From Cellulomonas humilata (GTDB taxonomy: Bacteria > Actinomycetota > Actinomycetes > Actinomycetales > Cellulomonadaceae): 64,000 nt of DNA. The position numbers and the translations under genes are program-made. Positions 38,486 to 48,104 of this stretch are shown in pieces. Numbering within the stretch: the first letter of the stretch is position 1; the number at the start of each line of letters is the position of its first letter. The notes beneath the pieces were generated by a model. It did not search any database, was not told the DNA's origin, and saw nothing but the letters and a program-made list of their open reading frames with translations. The DNA lies in assembly GCF_030814415.1 (NCBI RefSeq), contig NZ_JAUSVB010000006.1, forward strand, positions 1-64,000. Reading direction: 5' to 3'.

Positions 38486-38613
38486 GCGGTCCGGCCGACG
38501 TCACGGCAGGCGGCGTGACGCGACGCGCTGTGGTGCGCGGTGTGCGAGCGCGGAGGGTGCTGGGTGGGGGCGATTCCCGCGGTCAGGCGGGGCTTGCGAC
38601 TTTTCGTGAACGG

Positions 38614-38684
38614 AGCGGGTGACGAGAATCGAACTCGCGCTATCAGCTTGGGAAGCTGAAGTTCTGCCACTGAACTACACCCGC
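38614..38684 (-). tRNA. tRNA-Gly (anticodon CCC)
   Basis: The minus strand folds as a full cloverleaf. The acceptor stem is GCGGGTG (38684-38678) with CACCCGC (38621-38615) and discriminator T. The D arm is GTTC/GAAC, and the anticodon stem TCAGC/GCTGA encloses the loop TTCCCAA. The T arm has TTCGATT. CCA is not encoded. The 128 bp between the surface operon and this gene hold no other feature. Confidence 0.93.
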
Positions 38685-38757
38685 GCGAACCGATCGAGGA
38701 TCGGTCCGGGAAGAGAGCATACCCGGACGGCCGGGCGAGGCGAACTTGGGCTCGCGG

Positions 38758-39750
38758 CTACGTCCGCAGGGTCATGGTGAACGCCCCGCTGCGCTCCTCA
38801 CCCGGGTCGAGGACGAAGACCCCGGTGCCCGGGATGCCCGCGGCGTGCAGCGAGAACCCGTTGTTCACGTTGGTCACCGGCTCCACGGCGAAGTACGACC
38901 GCTTCCGCGGCGCGTAGACGACGAGGTGGGCGAAGACGGGGTCGGCGTGCAGGTCGATGTTCACGCCGAGGTCCTCGTAGCTGATCCGCACGGGCGCCCC
39001 GGGCTCCCACGCGGTGAGCACGTCGTCGACGAACGCCGAGCCGAGAGGCCGGGCGACGCGGAAGTCGGCGCGGCGCGGCACCTGGCCGGCCGGACCGGAC
39101 GGGATCGCGTTGACCAGCGAGTAGCCCTGGTGGGCGGGCACCTGGAGCACCGGCTGACCGGGCGTCAGCGGTGAGGCACCGCCGACGGGCGTCAGGGTGC
39201 GCTGCAGGTACGGGTGGTGCCCGAAGCCGGCGGGGAACGGCTCGACGTCGATGTTGCGCAGCGAGGTGCCGACCGTGAGCCGGTCACCCGTCAGGGCATA
39301 GGTGATCTGCGCGCGGAACTTCCACGGGAAGTTGATGCCGATGAGCTCGGTGGTGTCGAGCTCGAGCACCACACGGGACTCGGCCCGCTCGACCACGGAC
39401 CACGCCGCGTGCCGGGCAGCACCGTGGATCGCGGTGCCGTCCGCGCCGTTGCGCTGCAGCTGGAAGCTCCGGCCGCCGAACGGCAGCACGCCGTCGCTGA
39501 TCCGGTTGGACCAGGGGACCATCGGGAAGCTCGAGCACTTCTCCGGCTCGCCCAGCACCGTCCGCCGGGTCGGGCGCAGCAGGTCACGCCACACGCCGTC
39601 GGTCGTGCAGACGCGCCCGCCGGCGATGGACGCACCGGTCGCGGGCAGCACGTCGAGCTCCCACGAGCCGTTCCGGATGGTCACGACACGTTCGCCTGCG
39701 TCGTACCCCTCCGACGGCGCAAGCGCTTCGATTTCCTGGACAGCAGTCAT
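38758..39750 (-). CDS. Aldose 1-epimerase family protein
   Basis: A 330-residue protein of the galactose-mutarotase fold. It has GTAIHGAARHAAW and GFGHHPYLQRTLTP, with the two His positions used in mutarotation, and SYFAVEPVTNVNNGFS with the catalytic Glu. It probably interconverts anomers of glucose or of a sugar phosphate released from cellobiose. It lies 27 bp downstream of the cellobiose phosphorylase gene on the same strand and is likely co-transcribed. ATG 39750 is preceded by AGGCGAGG; GTG at 39753 is adjacent. Confidence 0.88.
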   Translation of the reverse strand: MTAVQEIEALAPSEGYDAGERVVTIRNGSWELDVLPATGASIAGGRVCTTDGVWRDLLRPTRRTVLGEPEKCSSFPMVPWSNRISDGVLPFGGRSFQLQRNGADGTAIHGAARHAAWSVVERAESRVVLELDTTELIGINFPWKFRAQITYALTGDRLTVGTSLRNIDVEPFPAGFGHHPYLQRTLTPVGGASPLTPGQPVLQVPAHQGYSLVNAIPSGPAGQVPRRADFRVARPLGSAFVDDVLTAWEPGAPVRISYEDLGVNIDLHADPVFAHLVVYAPRKRSYFAVEPVTNVNNGFSLHAAGIPGTGVFVLDPGEERSGAFTMTLRT

Positions 39751-39777
39751 CACAGAACCTCGCCTGACCCTGCGGGG

Positions 39778-42240
39778 TCAGACGGTGACCTCGACGCGGA
39801 CGACCGAGCCCTCGGCGGCGTACGGGACAAGGTTGCCCTCAACCGGCGTGCCGTCGACGGTGAGGCGCCCACGGGCGCCCTCGGTGCCGGAGTTGGTCAC
39901 GTGGATCTCGTAGGTGGCACCGCGGGCGACGCGCGTCACGGTGAACGACGGGACGTCCGGACCGATCTGCGGGTCGACGACGAGGCCGTCGTAGTCGGGG
40001 CGGACGCCGAGCAGGTACTGGGACACCGCGACGAAGTTCCACGCCGCCGTGCCGGTCAGCCACGAGTTCTTGGCCTCGCCGGCGCGCGACGCCTCCTTGC
40101 CCGCGATCATCTGCGCGTACACGTACGGCTCGAGCTTGTGCGTGTCCGAGATCTCCTCGCGGTACGCCGGCGTGATCCGCTTGTAGTAGTCGAACGCCTT
40201 GGCGCCACGGCCGACCACGGTCTCGCCGATGATCACCCAGGGGTTGTTGTGGCAGAAGATGCCACCGTTCTCCTTGTACCCGGGCGGGTACGTGGAGACC
40301 TCGCCGAGCTCGATCTGGTACGTGGTGTACGCGGGGTACTGGAGCACCAGGCCGTGCGGGGTGCCCAGCATCTCGCCGACGGAGTCGAGTGCCTTGATGG
40401 CGGGCGACTCGGGCGAGGTGCCGTCGACCCCGATGCCGGCCATGACCGCGAAGCCCTGCGGCTCGATCCAGATCTTGCCCTCGGGCTTGGCGTCCGTGCC
40501 GATCGGGTTGCCGTAGTAGTCGTACGCGCGCAGGAACCACTCGCCGTCCCAGCCGTGCTCGAGCACCGCCGCGCGGACCTCGTCGACGACCTTGCGGGCC
40601 TGCGAGGCGACCTCGGTCAGGCCGCGGCGCGACGCCAGCTCGGCGAACTCGGCGCCGTAGAGCACGAACTGCGCGGCGATGAACACCGACTCGGCGTGCC
40701 CCCCGGCCTGGTTCTCGGTGGTCTGGAACGACTCGCCGGGAGTGGTGGAGAAGCAGTTGAGGTTCAGGCAGTCGTTCCAGTCGGCGCGGCCGATGAGCGG
40801 CAGGCCGTGCGGGCCACGGTTGTCCACCGTGAACTGGAACGAGCGGACCAGGTGCTCGAACAGCGGGACCTCGGAGCCGGGCTCGTTGTCGAACGGCACC
40901 GGCTCGTCGAGGATCGCGACGTCGCCGGTCTCCTTGATGTACGCGGCCACGCCGGCGATGAGCCACAGCGGGTCGTCGTTGAAGCCGGAGCCGATGTCGT
41001 TGTTCCCGCGCTTCGTCAGCGGCTGGTACTGGTGGTACGCCGAGCCGTCCTCGAACTGCGTCGACGCGATGTCGATGATGCGCTCGCGCGCACGCTCGGG
41101 GATGAGGTGCACGAAGCCCAGCAGGTCCTGGTTGGAGTCGCGGAAGCCCATCCCGCGGCCGATCCCGGTCTCGAAGAACGACGCCGAGCGCGACATGTTG
41201 AACGTGACCATGCACTGGTACTGGTTCCAGATGTTGACCATCCGGTCCAGCTTCTCGTCGTCGGACTTCACCGAGTACGTCGACAGCAGGCCGGTCCAGT
41301 GGGCGCGGAGCTGCTCGAACGCGGCGTCCGTCTGCTCCGTCGTCGCGAAGCGGCCCAGCAGCGCGTGCGCGCGCTCCTTGTTGATGACCTGGTGGGCGTC
41401 GTCGGCCCACTTCTCCTCGTCGGGGTTCTCGATGTAGCCGAGGACGTACGTGAGCGCGCGGGACTCTCCGGGCGCGAGCGTGAGCTGATGCGAGTGCGAG
41501 CCGATCGGGTACCAGCCGGACGCGACCGAACCGGTCGACTTCCCGCTGCGGGGGACCGTCGCCTCGCCCAGGCCGTTGTACGCGCCGACGAACGTGTCGC
41601 GGTCGGTGTCGAAGCCGTCGGCACGCGTGTTCACGCCGTAGACGGCGTAGTGGTCGCGGCGCTCGCGGTACTCCGTCTTGTGGAACACGGCCGACCCGTA
41701 CGGGCCGTCCTGCTCGACCTCGACCTCGCCGATCGACAGGTTGCGCTGGTAGTTGGTCTGGTCGTCCTGCGCGTTCCACAGGCAGAACTCGACGAACGAG
41801 AAGAGCGTGATCGTCTTCGACTCGTCGGAGGTGTTGGTGACGGTGACCTTCTGGATCTCGGCGGTCTCGCCGATGGGCACGAAGAACAGCGTCTCGACGG
41901 AGATCCCGCGGCGCTCACCCGTGATGCGCGTGTAGCCGAGGCCGTGCCGCGTCTCGAAGTGGTCCAGGTCCGCCTTGACCGGCAGCCACGACGGGGTCCA
42001 CACGTCGCCGCCGTCGTTCACGTAGAAGTACCGGCCGCCCGCGTCCGCGGGGATGTTGTTGTAGCGGTAGCGCGTGAGGCGGCGCATCTTGGCGTCGCGG
42101 TAGAACGAGTAGCCACCGGACTGGTGCGAGATGAGCGAGAAGAACTGCTCGGAGCCCAGGTAGTTGATCCACGGATAGGGCGTGTGAGGCGTCTCGATGA
42201 CGTACTCGCGTGCCTCGTCGTCAAACTGGCCGTACCGCAT
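39778..42240 (-). CDS. cbp: Cellobiose phosphorylase (GH94)
   Basis: An 820-residue intracellular enzyme that splits cellobiose with phosphate into glucose and glucose 1-phosphate. The sequence follows the Cellulomonas enzyme throughout ([55 protein letters not shown]). The catalytic acid is D490 in [10 protein letters not shown], the same position as in the C. gilvus enzyme. [20 protein letters not shown] is the phosphate-site region. ATG 42240 follows GAGGGG. A CelR-like box lies ~106 bp upstream. With the GH9 enzyme it forms a pathway from cellulose to G1P. Confidence 0.96.
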   Translation of the reverse strand: MRYGQFDDEAREYVIETPHTPYPWINYLGSEQFFSLISHQSGGYSFYRDAKMRRLTRYRYNNIPADAGGRYFYVNDGGDVWTPSWLPVKADLDHFETRHGLGYTRITGERRGISVETLFFVPIGETAEIQKVTVTNTSDESKTITLFSFVEFCLWNAQDDQTNYQRNLSIGEVEVEQDGPYGSAVFHKTEYRERRDHYAVYGVNTRADGFDTDRDTFVGAYNGLGEATVPRSGKSTGSVASGWYPIGSHSHQLTLAPGESRALTYVLGYIENPDEEKWADDAHQVINKERAHALLGRFATTEQTDAAFEQLRAHWTGLLSTYSVKSDDEKLDRMVNIWNQYQCMVTFNMSRSASFFETGIGRGMGFRDSNQDLLGFVHLIPERARERIIDIASTQFEDGSAYHQYQPLTKRGNNDIGSGFNDDPLWLIAGVAAYIKETGDVAILDEPVPFDNEPGSEVPLFEHLVRSFQFTVDNRGPHGLPLIGRADWNDCLNLNCFSTTPGESFQTTENQAGGHAESVFIAAQFVLYGAEFAELASRRGLTEVASQARKVVDEVRAAVLEHGWDGEWFLRAYDYYGNPIGTDAKPEGKIWIEPQGFAVMAGIGVDGTSPESPAIKALDSVGEMLGTPHGLVLQYPAYTTYQIELGEVSTYPPGYKENGGIFCHNNPWVIIGETVVGRGAKAFDYYKRITPAYREEISDTHKLEPYVYAQMIAGKEASRAGEAKNSWLTGTAAWNFVAVSQYLLGVRPDYDGLVVDPQIGPDVPSFTVTRVARGATYEIHVTNSGTEGARGRLTVDGTPVEGNLVPYAAEGSVVRVEVTV

Positions 42241-42345
42241 GGACTTGCCCCTCGAGTGCTCGGCAGTGACGCCTGCGGCTCGTCGGCTCCCGCTGCAGTG
42301 CGGGACGCGTCGTCGCCGGCGCTGTTGGTGTGCGATGTGCGTGTG

Positions 42346-42384
42346 CGAGAGCGCTCCCACGCGACTCTCGGACGAGAGCATAGC
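42346..42384 (-). promoter_or_regulatory. CelR-like operator and -10 upstream of cbp
   Basis: CGAGAGCGCTCCCA (42346-42359) matches TGGGAGCGCTCCCA at 12 of 14 positions and shares GAGAGCGCTC with the box in front of the GH9 gene. A minus-strand -10 candidate TATGCT (42382-42377) lies 17 bp upstream of it. The remaining ~125 bp to the next gene hold nothing recognisable. Confidence 0.7.
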
Positions 42385-42510
42385 CGCCCGCGTGGGATGA
42401 CGGAACGGCCAGCGGGCGGGCGAAGCGATTCCGGCCGGCGGCGACGGCGTGACCTGCCCGAACGCGCGGCGTCGGTGAACCGGATCTCTTCGCCCGCCTC
42501 CGCGGCCGGG

Positions 42511-42900
42511 TCAGCGTGCCGGGACGACGCTCCGGACGCGCGCGCGGCGAGGGGCCAGGCCGGCGGCGATGGTCACGCCGACGACGAGGTGCAGGGCGAC
42601 GAGGGTGCCGACCGCGGCCGGGGACGTGCCGCCGAGCGGGCCGAGCAGGGAGATCGCCAGGACGATCCCGCAGGTCAGCCACCAGGCGACCGGGGTGCGT
42701 CGGCGGAGCAGGGTGCGGACGCCCCAGGCGGCCAGGGTGACGACGAGGGTCACGACGACCACCGCCGCGGCCCCGACCTGCTGCGGGGGCGCGCCGGCCG
42801 ACAGGTCGACCCCGGCGACCGGGACGGCGAGCACCCAGACGGCGAGCGCGAGGACGGTCGCGGTCACCGCGACGAGCCAGACGGGGACGGGACGGGACAT
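42511..42900 (-). CDS. DUF6069-type membrane protein
   Basis: A 129-residue protein with four hydrophobic helices (VWLVAVTATVLALAVWVLAV, VGAAAVVVVTLVVTLAAWGV, TPVAWWLTCGIVLAISLLGP, VGTLVALHLVVGVTIAAGLA). Size and pattern match DUF6069 proteins; no function is known. AGGAG precedes ATG 42900. It is divergent from the two-component system 136 bp away and is therefore a likely target of that system. Confidence 0.8.
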   Translation of the reverse strand: MSRPVPVWLVAVTATVLALAVWVLAVPVAGVDLSAGAPPQQVGAAAVVVVTLVVTLAAWGVRTLLRRRTPVAWWLTCGIVLAISLLGPLGGTSPAAVGTLVALHLVVGVTIAAGLAPRRARVRSVVPAR

Positions 42901-43035
42901 GAGCTTCTCCTGACGTCGTGGGTGGACAGGTCGACCCTGGTCGCGGTCCGGTGCCGTCGACCTCGGCCGGAGGCACGGCACGCCCCCTCCTTTGGTCGGT
43001 GGTGGGTGCGCGGGACGCGTTCCTACGCTCGGCGC

Positions 43036-44136
43036 ATGACCCGACCCCGTGACGTCCCCTCGCCGAGTGTCCTCCTCGGGCTGCTCGTGGGGATGCTCGC
43101 GCTCACGGCCCTCGCCGCCTGGGCCGCACGCGTGGACGGGGTGCCGCTCGCGGTGGACCTGGCGCTCGGGCTCCTGGCCGTCGCGACCCTTCCGCTGCTG
43201 CGCAGCCATCCGCTCCTCGGCGGTGCGGCGCTCGGGGTGCTCGCCGCCCTCAGCCCCGCCGCGACACCCGCCGCGACGGCCGGGACGTACGTCGTCGCGC
43301 GGCGTGAGCGGCTGGGCGTCGCGATCCCCGTCGCGTGCGCGAGCATCGCCGGGCACGCGCTGCAGGCGCTCTGGCGGTCCGTCGGGCTGCCGCTCGGCTG
43401 GTGGTTGCTGTGCGACGTCGCGGTGCACGCGGCGCTGCTCGGCTGGGGCGCGTACGGCCGGACCCGGGACGCCCTGGTCGCGCAGTGGCGCGAGCGGGCG
43501 CGCGCCGCCGAGCGTGACCAGGCACGCAAGGTCGCGGAGGCGCGGTCGGCGGAGCGGACCCGGATCGCCCGCGAGATGCACGACACGCTCGCGCACCGGC
43601 TGACCCTGCTGGCCACCACGGCGGGCGCGCTGGAGTACCGCACGGACCTCTCCGCGGAGCAGGTGTCGGCGGCGGCGGGGGTGGTGCGGGCGAGTGCGGG
43701 CGAGGCGCTGGAGGAGCTGCGGACGGTGGTCGGGATGCTGCGCGAGGGGCCGGACGAGCTGCGGCCGACTCCGGGCCTCGCGGACCTGCCGGCGCTGGTC
43801 GAGCAGGAGCGCGCGGCCGGGGCGACGGTCCGGCTGGACGCACCCGGGCTGGACCTGCCGACGCCTCTCGGGCTCGCGGTCTACCGGACCTGCCAGGAAG
43901 GGCTCACCAACGCGCGGCGGCACGCACCGGGTGCGCCGGTCGACGTGCGGGTGCTGGTCGAGGACGGGTTGCGGGTGCGGGTGGCGAACGGGACCGGTGG
44001 GCGCGGCCTCGGACCGGGGACCGGGACCGGGCTGATCGGGCTGACGGAACGCATCGAGCTGCTGGGCGGGACGCTGCGGGCCGAGCCGGTCGCGGACGGG
44101 TTCGTGCTGGACGCCTGGATACCGTGGGCGCCGTGA
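43036..44136 (+). CDS. Sensor histidine kinase (HisKA_3/NarL type)
   Basis: A 366-residue membrane kinase. Several helices in the first ~150 residues (VLLGLLVGMLALTALAAWAA and others) form the sensor. The dimerisation domain has the phospho-acceptor His in IAREMHDTLAHRLTLLAT, and the HATPase domain runs from TCQEGLTNARRHAPGAPVDV to GTGTGLIGLTERIELLGG. The Asp/Asn box is reduced, as is common in the family. Its stop overlaps the response regulator start (GTGA). Confidence 0.92.
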   Translation: MTRPRDVPSPSVLLGLLVGMLALTALAAWAARVDGVPLAVDLALGLLAVATLPLLRSHPLLGGAALGVLAALSPAATPAATAGTYVVARRERLGVAIPVACASIAGHALQALWRSVGLPLGWWLLCDVAVHAALLGWGAYGRTRDALVAQWRERARAAERDQARKVAEARSAERTRIAREMHDTLAHRLTLLATTAGALEYRTDLSAEQVSAAAGVVRASAGEALEELRTVVGMLREGPDELRPTPGLADLPALVEQERAAGATVRLDAPGLDLPTPLGLAVYRTCQEGLTNARRHAPGAPVDVRVLVEDGLRVRVANGTGGRGLGPGTGTGLIGLTERIELLGGTLRAEPVADGFVLDAWIPWAP

Positions 44137-44780
44137 GCGTCCGCGTGATCATCGTCGACGACGACGCCCTGGTGCGGACCGGGCTGTCGCTCCTGCTCGA
44201 CGGCGCCCACGGGATCAGCGTGGTGGCGCAGGTGGCCGACGGGTCCGGGGTTCCCGCCGCCCTCGACGCCCACCCCGCCGACGTCGTCCTCATGGACCTG
44301 CGCATGCCGGGCACCGACGGCATCGCGGCGACCCGGGCCGTCCGCGCACGCCGGGACCCGCCCGCCGTCGTCGTGCTCACCACGTTCGACACCGCCGACG
44401 AGGTCGGGGCCGCGCTGCACGCCGGCGCGAGCGGGTACCTGCTGAAGGACACGGAGCCGCAGCGGATCGTCGAGGCGGTGCTGGCGGCCGCCGCCGGAGA
44501 GCCGGTGCTGTCCCCGCGGGTGGCCCGTCGGCTCATGGACTCGACCGCCCGCGCGGGCGGGTCGCGGGCCGCGGCGCACGCGTCGCTGGCCGTGCTGACG
44601 GATCGGGAGCGGGACGTGGTGGCCGCGATCGGGCACGGCGCGAGCAACGCCGAGATCGCCCGTGAGCTGTTCCTCACGCTCGCGACGGTCAAGGCCCACG
44701 TGTCGAGCATCCTGCTCAAGCTCGGGCTGGAGAACCGCACCCAGGTCGCGCTCATCGCGCACGACGCCGAGCAGCCCTGA
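44133..44780 (+). CDS. LuxR-family response regulator
   Basis: A 215-residue partner of the preceding kinase. Receiver domain: [13 protein letters not shown] with the acidic pair, phospho-Asp in [15 protein letters not shown] and the conserved Lys in GYLLKDTEP. The C-terminal LuxR HTH runs [20 protein letters not shown] followed by [22 protein letters not shown] 44133 overlaps the kinase stop. It probably activates the divergent DUF6069 gene; this is inferred from position. Confidence 0.93.
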   Translation: MSVRVIIVDDDALVRTGLSLLLDGAHGISVVAQVADGSGVPAALDAHPADVVLMDLRMPGTDGIAATRAVRARRDPPAVVVLTTFDTADEVGAALHAGASGYLLKDTEPQRIVEAVLAAAAGEPVLSPRVARRLMDSTARAGGSRAAAHASLAVLTDRERDVVAAIGHGASNAEIARELFLTLATVKAHVSSILLKLGLENRTQVALIAHDAEQP

Positions 44781-44836
44781 CGGTCCACGACCCGGACCCG
44801 CCCTGGGCGCACAAGGAACCGGACTACCGTGGCCCC

Positions 44837-45412
44837 GTGCTGCTCTCCGACCGTGACATCAGGGCCGAGCTCGAGTCGGGCCGCGTGGCCCTCGACCCCT
44901 ACGAGCCCGCCATGCTCCAGCCGTCGAGCATCGACGTGCGGCTCGACCGGTACTTCCGGCTGTTCGACAACCACAAGTACCCGTTCATCGACCCCGCGGC
45001 GGACCAGCCGGACCTGACCCGGCTGGTCGAGGTCGCCCCGGGAGAGTCGTTCGTGCTGCACCCCGGCGAGTTCGTCCTCGGGTCCACGTACGAGGCCGTG
45101 ACGCTGCCCGACGACATCGCCGCGCGGCTGGAGGGCAAGTCGTCGCTGGGTCGGCTCGGGCTGCTCACCCACTCGACGGCCGGGTTCATCGACCCCGGGT
45201 TCTCCGGGCACGTGACCCTCGAGCTGTCCAACGTCGCGACGCTGCCGATTCTGCTGTGGCCCGGCATGAAGATCGGCCAGATGTGCTTCTTCCGGCTGTC
45301 GTCGGCGTCCGAGCACCCGTACGGGTCCTCCGAGTACGGCTCGCGGTACCAGGGGCAGCGCGGTCCGACCGCGTCCCGGTCCTTCCAGAACTTCCACCGG
45401 ACGGACGTCTGA
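44837..45412 (+). CDS. dcd: dCTP deaminase
   Basis: A 191-residue enzyme of standard family length that deaminates dCTP on the way to dTTP. Conserved blocks include [17 protein letters not shown], the active-site region [24 protein letters not shown] (split by the catalytic Glu) and IGQMCFFRL. Actinobacterial relatives are often bifunctional and also hydrolyse dUTP to dUMP. GTG 44837 is used. Confidence 0.95.
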   Translation: MLLSDRDIRAELESGRVALDPYEPAMLQPSSIDVRLDRYFRLFDNHKYPFIDPAADQPDLTRLVEVAPGESFVLHPGEFVLGSTYEAVTLPDDIAARLEGKSSLGRLGLLTHSTAGFIDPGFSGHVTLELSNVATLPILLWPGMKIGQMCFFRLSSASEHPYGSSEYGSRYQGQRGPTASRSFQNFHRTDV

Positions 45413-45424
45413 GGCGTGGCAGGC

Positions 45425-46552
45425 ATGGTCCGCATCCAGGCCGGCGACCCCGACGTCCGCAGCCGGCACCTGCTCGCCCTCCCGGGAGACGTGGGTGCCG
45501 ACGAGGTCGAGGTGCTGGCCGTCAGCAGGTTCGCGCAGGCGCGGTGGGAGGAGGACGAGGTCGTCCCGCAGCCCCGCGGGATCATGGGACCGATGACCGC
45601 GGCGCTCGGCATCCGCGCCGTCGGCTCGTCGACCCCGGCCCGCACGCTGCGCCTCGCCCGGCTGTCCACGCTCACCGGTCCCTACCGCGTCGAGGCCGAG
45701 GACGCTGTCAACCTCGGGCTCCCGACGACGTCGACGCTCGCGTACGTGCTCACGGCACCTCGTGAGCGCGGCGAGAAGCCGTACCCCGGCGGTGACCGCG
45801 ACGGGCTCAAGCGCGCGTTCCCCGACGGCATGCCGATCCGCGAGGAGGAGCGCGTCCTGCAGTGGATGGTCGCCGCGGCCCGCCGCCTCGGAGGCTCGGT
45901 CCGCACCGGCGAGAACGGCACGGTGCTCACGCCCGACGTCGACAGCGCCATCGACCTCACCGTGCTCTCCGACTCCTGGCTCGAACCGGCCGAGGCGCTC
46001 GCGGTGGTCCAGTCGGTCCAGCCGCGCGCGCGGCTCAGCGAAGCCACCAGCACGTGGAACGGACCCGCGCCCGGCGTCGGCCGGGACGCCGGCGGTCGCC
46101 CCGGCTGGGTGGCCGAGGCCGGTGGTCGCGGGCTGTCCGCGGCGCTCGAGCGGTACGGGGTCGACGACGAGGCCGAGCGGCAGCGGCTCATGGACGAGGC
46201 GTCGGCGTACGACGAGCTGATGCTCGCGGTGCCGCCCGTGCCGGAGGCGTACGGCGTGCTCGTGGACCTCGGGCACGACGGGACGCTCTCCGTCGAGGCG
46301 GGGGTCGAGACGGCCTTGCCGCCCCTCATGCGTGGCCTGCCGTGGACCCAGGGCGGTGTCGTCGCCTACCGCGTGCACTGGGAGCCGCCGTTCATCGAGG
46401 AGCTCGAGGCCGAGCGGCCGTCGTTCGAGCACCGGGTCGCCCGGTCCCGCGCCGCCCCGCTGGTCCAGGCCGTCGCGCGCGTGGTGCACGCCGCGATCGG
46501 AGGCGAGATCGCCGACGAGGCGGACTTTCTGGTGGACCCCGAGGACGTCTGA
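45425..46552 (+). CDS. Uncharacterised protein, paralogue of the protein at 19821-20747
   Basis: A 375-residue soluble protein of unknown function. Its N-terminal ~90 residues (HLLALPGDVGADEVEVLAVS, STLTGPYRVEAEDAV) differ in length from the paralogue, but the middle (DSAIDLTVLSDSWLEPAEAL) and end (YRVHWEPPFIEELEAERPSF, AVARVVHAAIGGEIADEADF) correspond. No catalytic or binding motif is recognised. The gene begins 12 bp after dcd and may be co-transcribed. GTG 45416 is an alternative start. Confidence 0.75.
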   Translation: MVRIQAGDPDVRSRHLLALPGDVGADEVEVLAVSRFAQARWEEDEVVPQPRGIMGPMTAALGIRAVGSSTPARTLRLARLSTLTGPYRVEAEDAVNLGLPTTSTLAYVLTAPRERGEKPYPGGDRDGLKRAFPDGMPIREEERVLQWMVAAARRLGGSVRTGENGTVLTPDVDSAIDLTVLSDSWLEPAEALAVVQSVQPRARLSEATSTWNGPAPGVGRDAGGRPGWVAEAGGRGLSAALERYGVDDEAERQRLMDEASAYDELMLAVPPVPEAYGVLVDLGHDGTLSVEAGVETALPPLMRGLPWTQGGVVAYRVHWEPPFIEELEAERPSFEHRVARSRAAPLVQAVARVVHAAIGGEIADEADFLVDPEDV

Positions 46553-46654
46553 CCCCCACCGTTAGGCCGGACAGGTGACGTCGCTCGATCCGGTTGCCCC
46601 GTCGAACAGGCCTTCATACGGTCGACGGACGCGCAGGGTCATGGGGGCTTGACG

Positions 46655-47650
46655 ATGACGTCGCTGGAGCAGGGAAACGCAGCGGGAGCGGGAACGTGGC
46701 TCCGTCGCGGCCTGCTCGCGCTCGCGGCCCTCGTGCTCGTCGTCCTGGTCCAGGCGCTCCTGGCAGCCCCTCCCGCGCGTGCCGACGACTCGCCGCCCCG
46801 TCCTGACCTCGTCTCCGGCCTCCTGACGCCTGTGGTCTCCGCCGTCGTCGCGCCCGTGGTCCCGGTGGTCTCTGCGGTGGTCGCGCCGGTGGCGCCCGTC
46901 GTGTCGGTGGTCGTCGCGCCCGTGGCGCCGGTGGTGCCTGCGGTGGCTGCGCCTGTCGCTCCGGTCGTCGCGGCGGTCGCCGAGCCCGTGGTGCCGGTCG
47001 TCGGGGGCGTGGTCGCGCCAGTGGCGTCCGTCGTCGCTCCCGTCGTCGACGTGGCCTCGCCCCTGCTCGACACCGCGACACCGGTGGTCGCTGCCGTCGC
47101 GCCGGTGGTGAACGCGCTGGACCCTGTCGTCGAACCCCTCGACGTGCTGGCTCCGGTCGGCGGTGCACTCGGACCGCTCGTCGACGCGCTGCAGCCGCTC
47201 GTCGGTGCCCTGGAGCCCGTGACCAGGATCCTCACGCCCGTGGGTCCGGTGGTCGGCGCCCTCGACCCGGTCCGTGGAGCGGTCGACGCGCGACCGGGTG
47301 CGACCCCGGCCTCGTCGGACCCGGTCGTCATGCCGCCAACAGCAGCCACCGTGCCGGACCTCGTCCTCACGTCGCAGCGCGCGAGGTCTGGCGCCAGCGT
47401 GCCCGCAGCCGTCGACCTCGCTCCCGTCGCCCCCGTGTCGCCGGCCCCTGCACCGGCCGGCGCACCGATCGTCCCCGCCGTCCCCGCGCCTGCGGGCTCT
47501 GCGGGGACCGGTGGCCGCACGGCACTCGACGCCGCCGTCCTCGGTGTCCCCTCCCACGCCGCGGCCCCGCAGGGCCGGTGCCTGCTCGGTGGCGTGCTCA
47601 CGGTGTCCGCCTCCACGCCCGCTGCCGAGGTCCCCAGCTCCCCTGCCTGA
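46655..47650 (+). CDS. Exported low-complexity protein with APVV/PVV repeats
   Basis: A 331-residue protein. Signal peptide: about 1-45 (GLLALAALVLVVLVQALLAA, cut near ARA). Residues about 55-215 consist almost wholly of short repeats built on APVV, PVVxAV and LxPLVxAL, with a period of four to eight residues and no Cys. The C-terminal third is Ala/Pro-rich and ends without an anchor. Repeats of this type suggest an extended, wall-spanning or fibrous protein. GGGGGC precedes ATG 46655. The next gene encodes a tiny sortase substrate, so the two may act together. Confidence 0.75.
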   Translation: MTSLEQGNAAGAGTWLRRGLLALAALVLVVLVQALLAAPPARADDSPPRPDLVSGLLTPVVSAVVAPVVPVVSAVVAPVAPVVSVVVAPVAPVVPAVAAPVAPVVAAVAEPVVPVVGGVVAPVASVVAPVVDVASPLLDTATPVVAAVAPVVNALDPVVEPLDVLAPVGGALGPLVDALQPLVGALEPVTRILTPVGPVVGALDPVRGAVDARPGATPASSDPVVMPPTAATVPDLVLTSQRARSGASVPAAVDLAPVAPVSPAPAPAGAPIVPAVPAPAGSAGTGGRTALDAAVLGVPSHAAAPQGRCLLGGVLTVSASTPAAEVPSSPA

Positions 47651-47727
47651 CCGGAGACCGGTCGCACCCGTGCGACACGCGTCCACGGCCCACCTGGGCC
47701 ATCCGATCAGCAGGAGGAGCTTTCGTC

Positions 47728-48009
47728 ATGCACACCTACGTCCGACGAGCGCTGCGGACAGCACTCGTGACAGGCGGCCTCGTCGTCGCCGGGGCCCCGA
47801 TGGCCCACGCTGAAGAACCGGCCGGAGCAGCGATGCTCGCGGACACGGGCTGGGCACCGTGGCTCGCGTTCGCCGGCGTGTGCCTGGTCGCGCTGGGCGT
47901 GGTCCTGCGACGGGTGGCGACCACCCGTCGGTCGACGAAGAGCCCGTTCACGCACCCGGCGCTCCTCGACCGGGTGCCGACCCAGCGGGGGGAGACGCCC
48001 GCGCGGTGA
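47728..48009 (+). CDS. 93-residue cell-wall mini-protein with LADTG sorting motif
   Basis: Starts at ATG 47728 after AGGAGGAG. A signal peptide covers residues 1-28 (cut after AHA). Only about eight residues separate it from LADTG at 37-41, which is followed by a hydrophobic helix (WLAFAGVCLVALGVVL) and RRVATTRR, then a ~25-residue tail. LAXTG is the class E sortase motif, as in the LARTG protein at 37718. If processed, the anchored peptide would be only ~12 residues long. Alternatively, it could be a small membrane protein with a chance motif. Confidence 0.75.
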   Translation: MHTYVRRALRTALVTGGLVVAGAPMAHAEEPAGAAMLADTGWAPWLAFAGVCLVALGVVLRRVATTRRSTKSPFTHPALLDRVPTQRGETPAR

Positions 48010-48104
48010 CGGGCGCCGCCGTCGGGTCCGCAGGGGGATCGCTCCGCGGGCCCGGACGGCGGTGACCGGACTAGGGTCGCGTGCGTGATGACGGAGGTAT
48101 GACG

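Noticed and set aside
39214..43030. A very long plus-strand frame across the epimerase and cellobiose phosphorylase region
   Set aside because: Only the last part (from 43036) is real, as the histidine kinase; the rest is an antisense shadow of known enzymes.
46709..47300. PVV-type repetition considered as a DNA-level tandem repeat or CRISPR-like array
   Set aside because: The repetition is at protein level with variable period and codons; there are no spacers or uniform DNA repeats.
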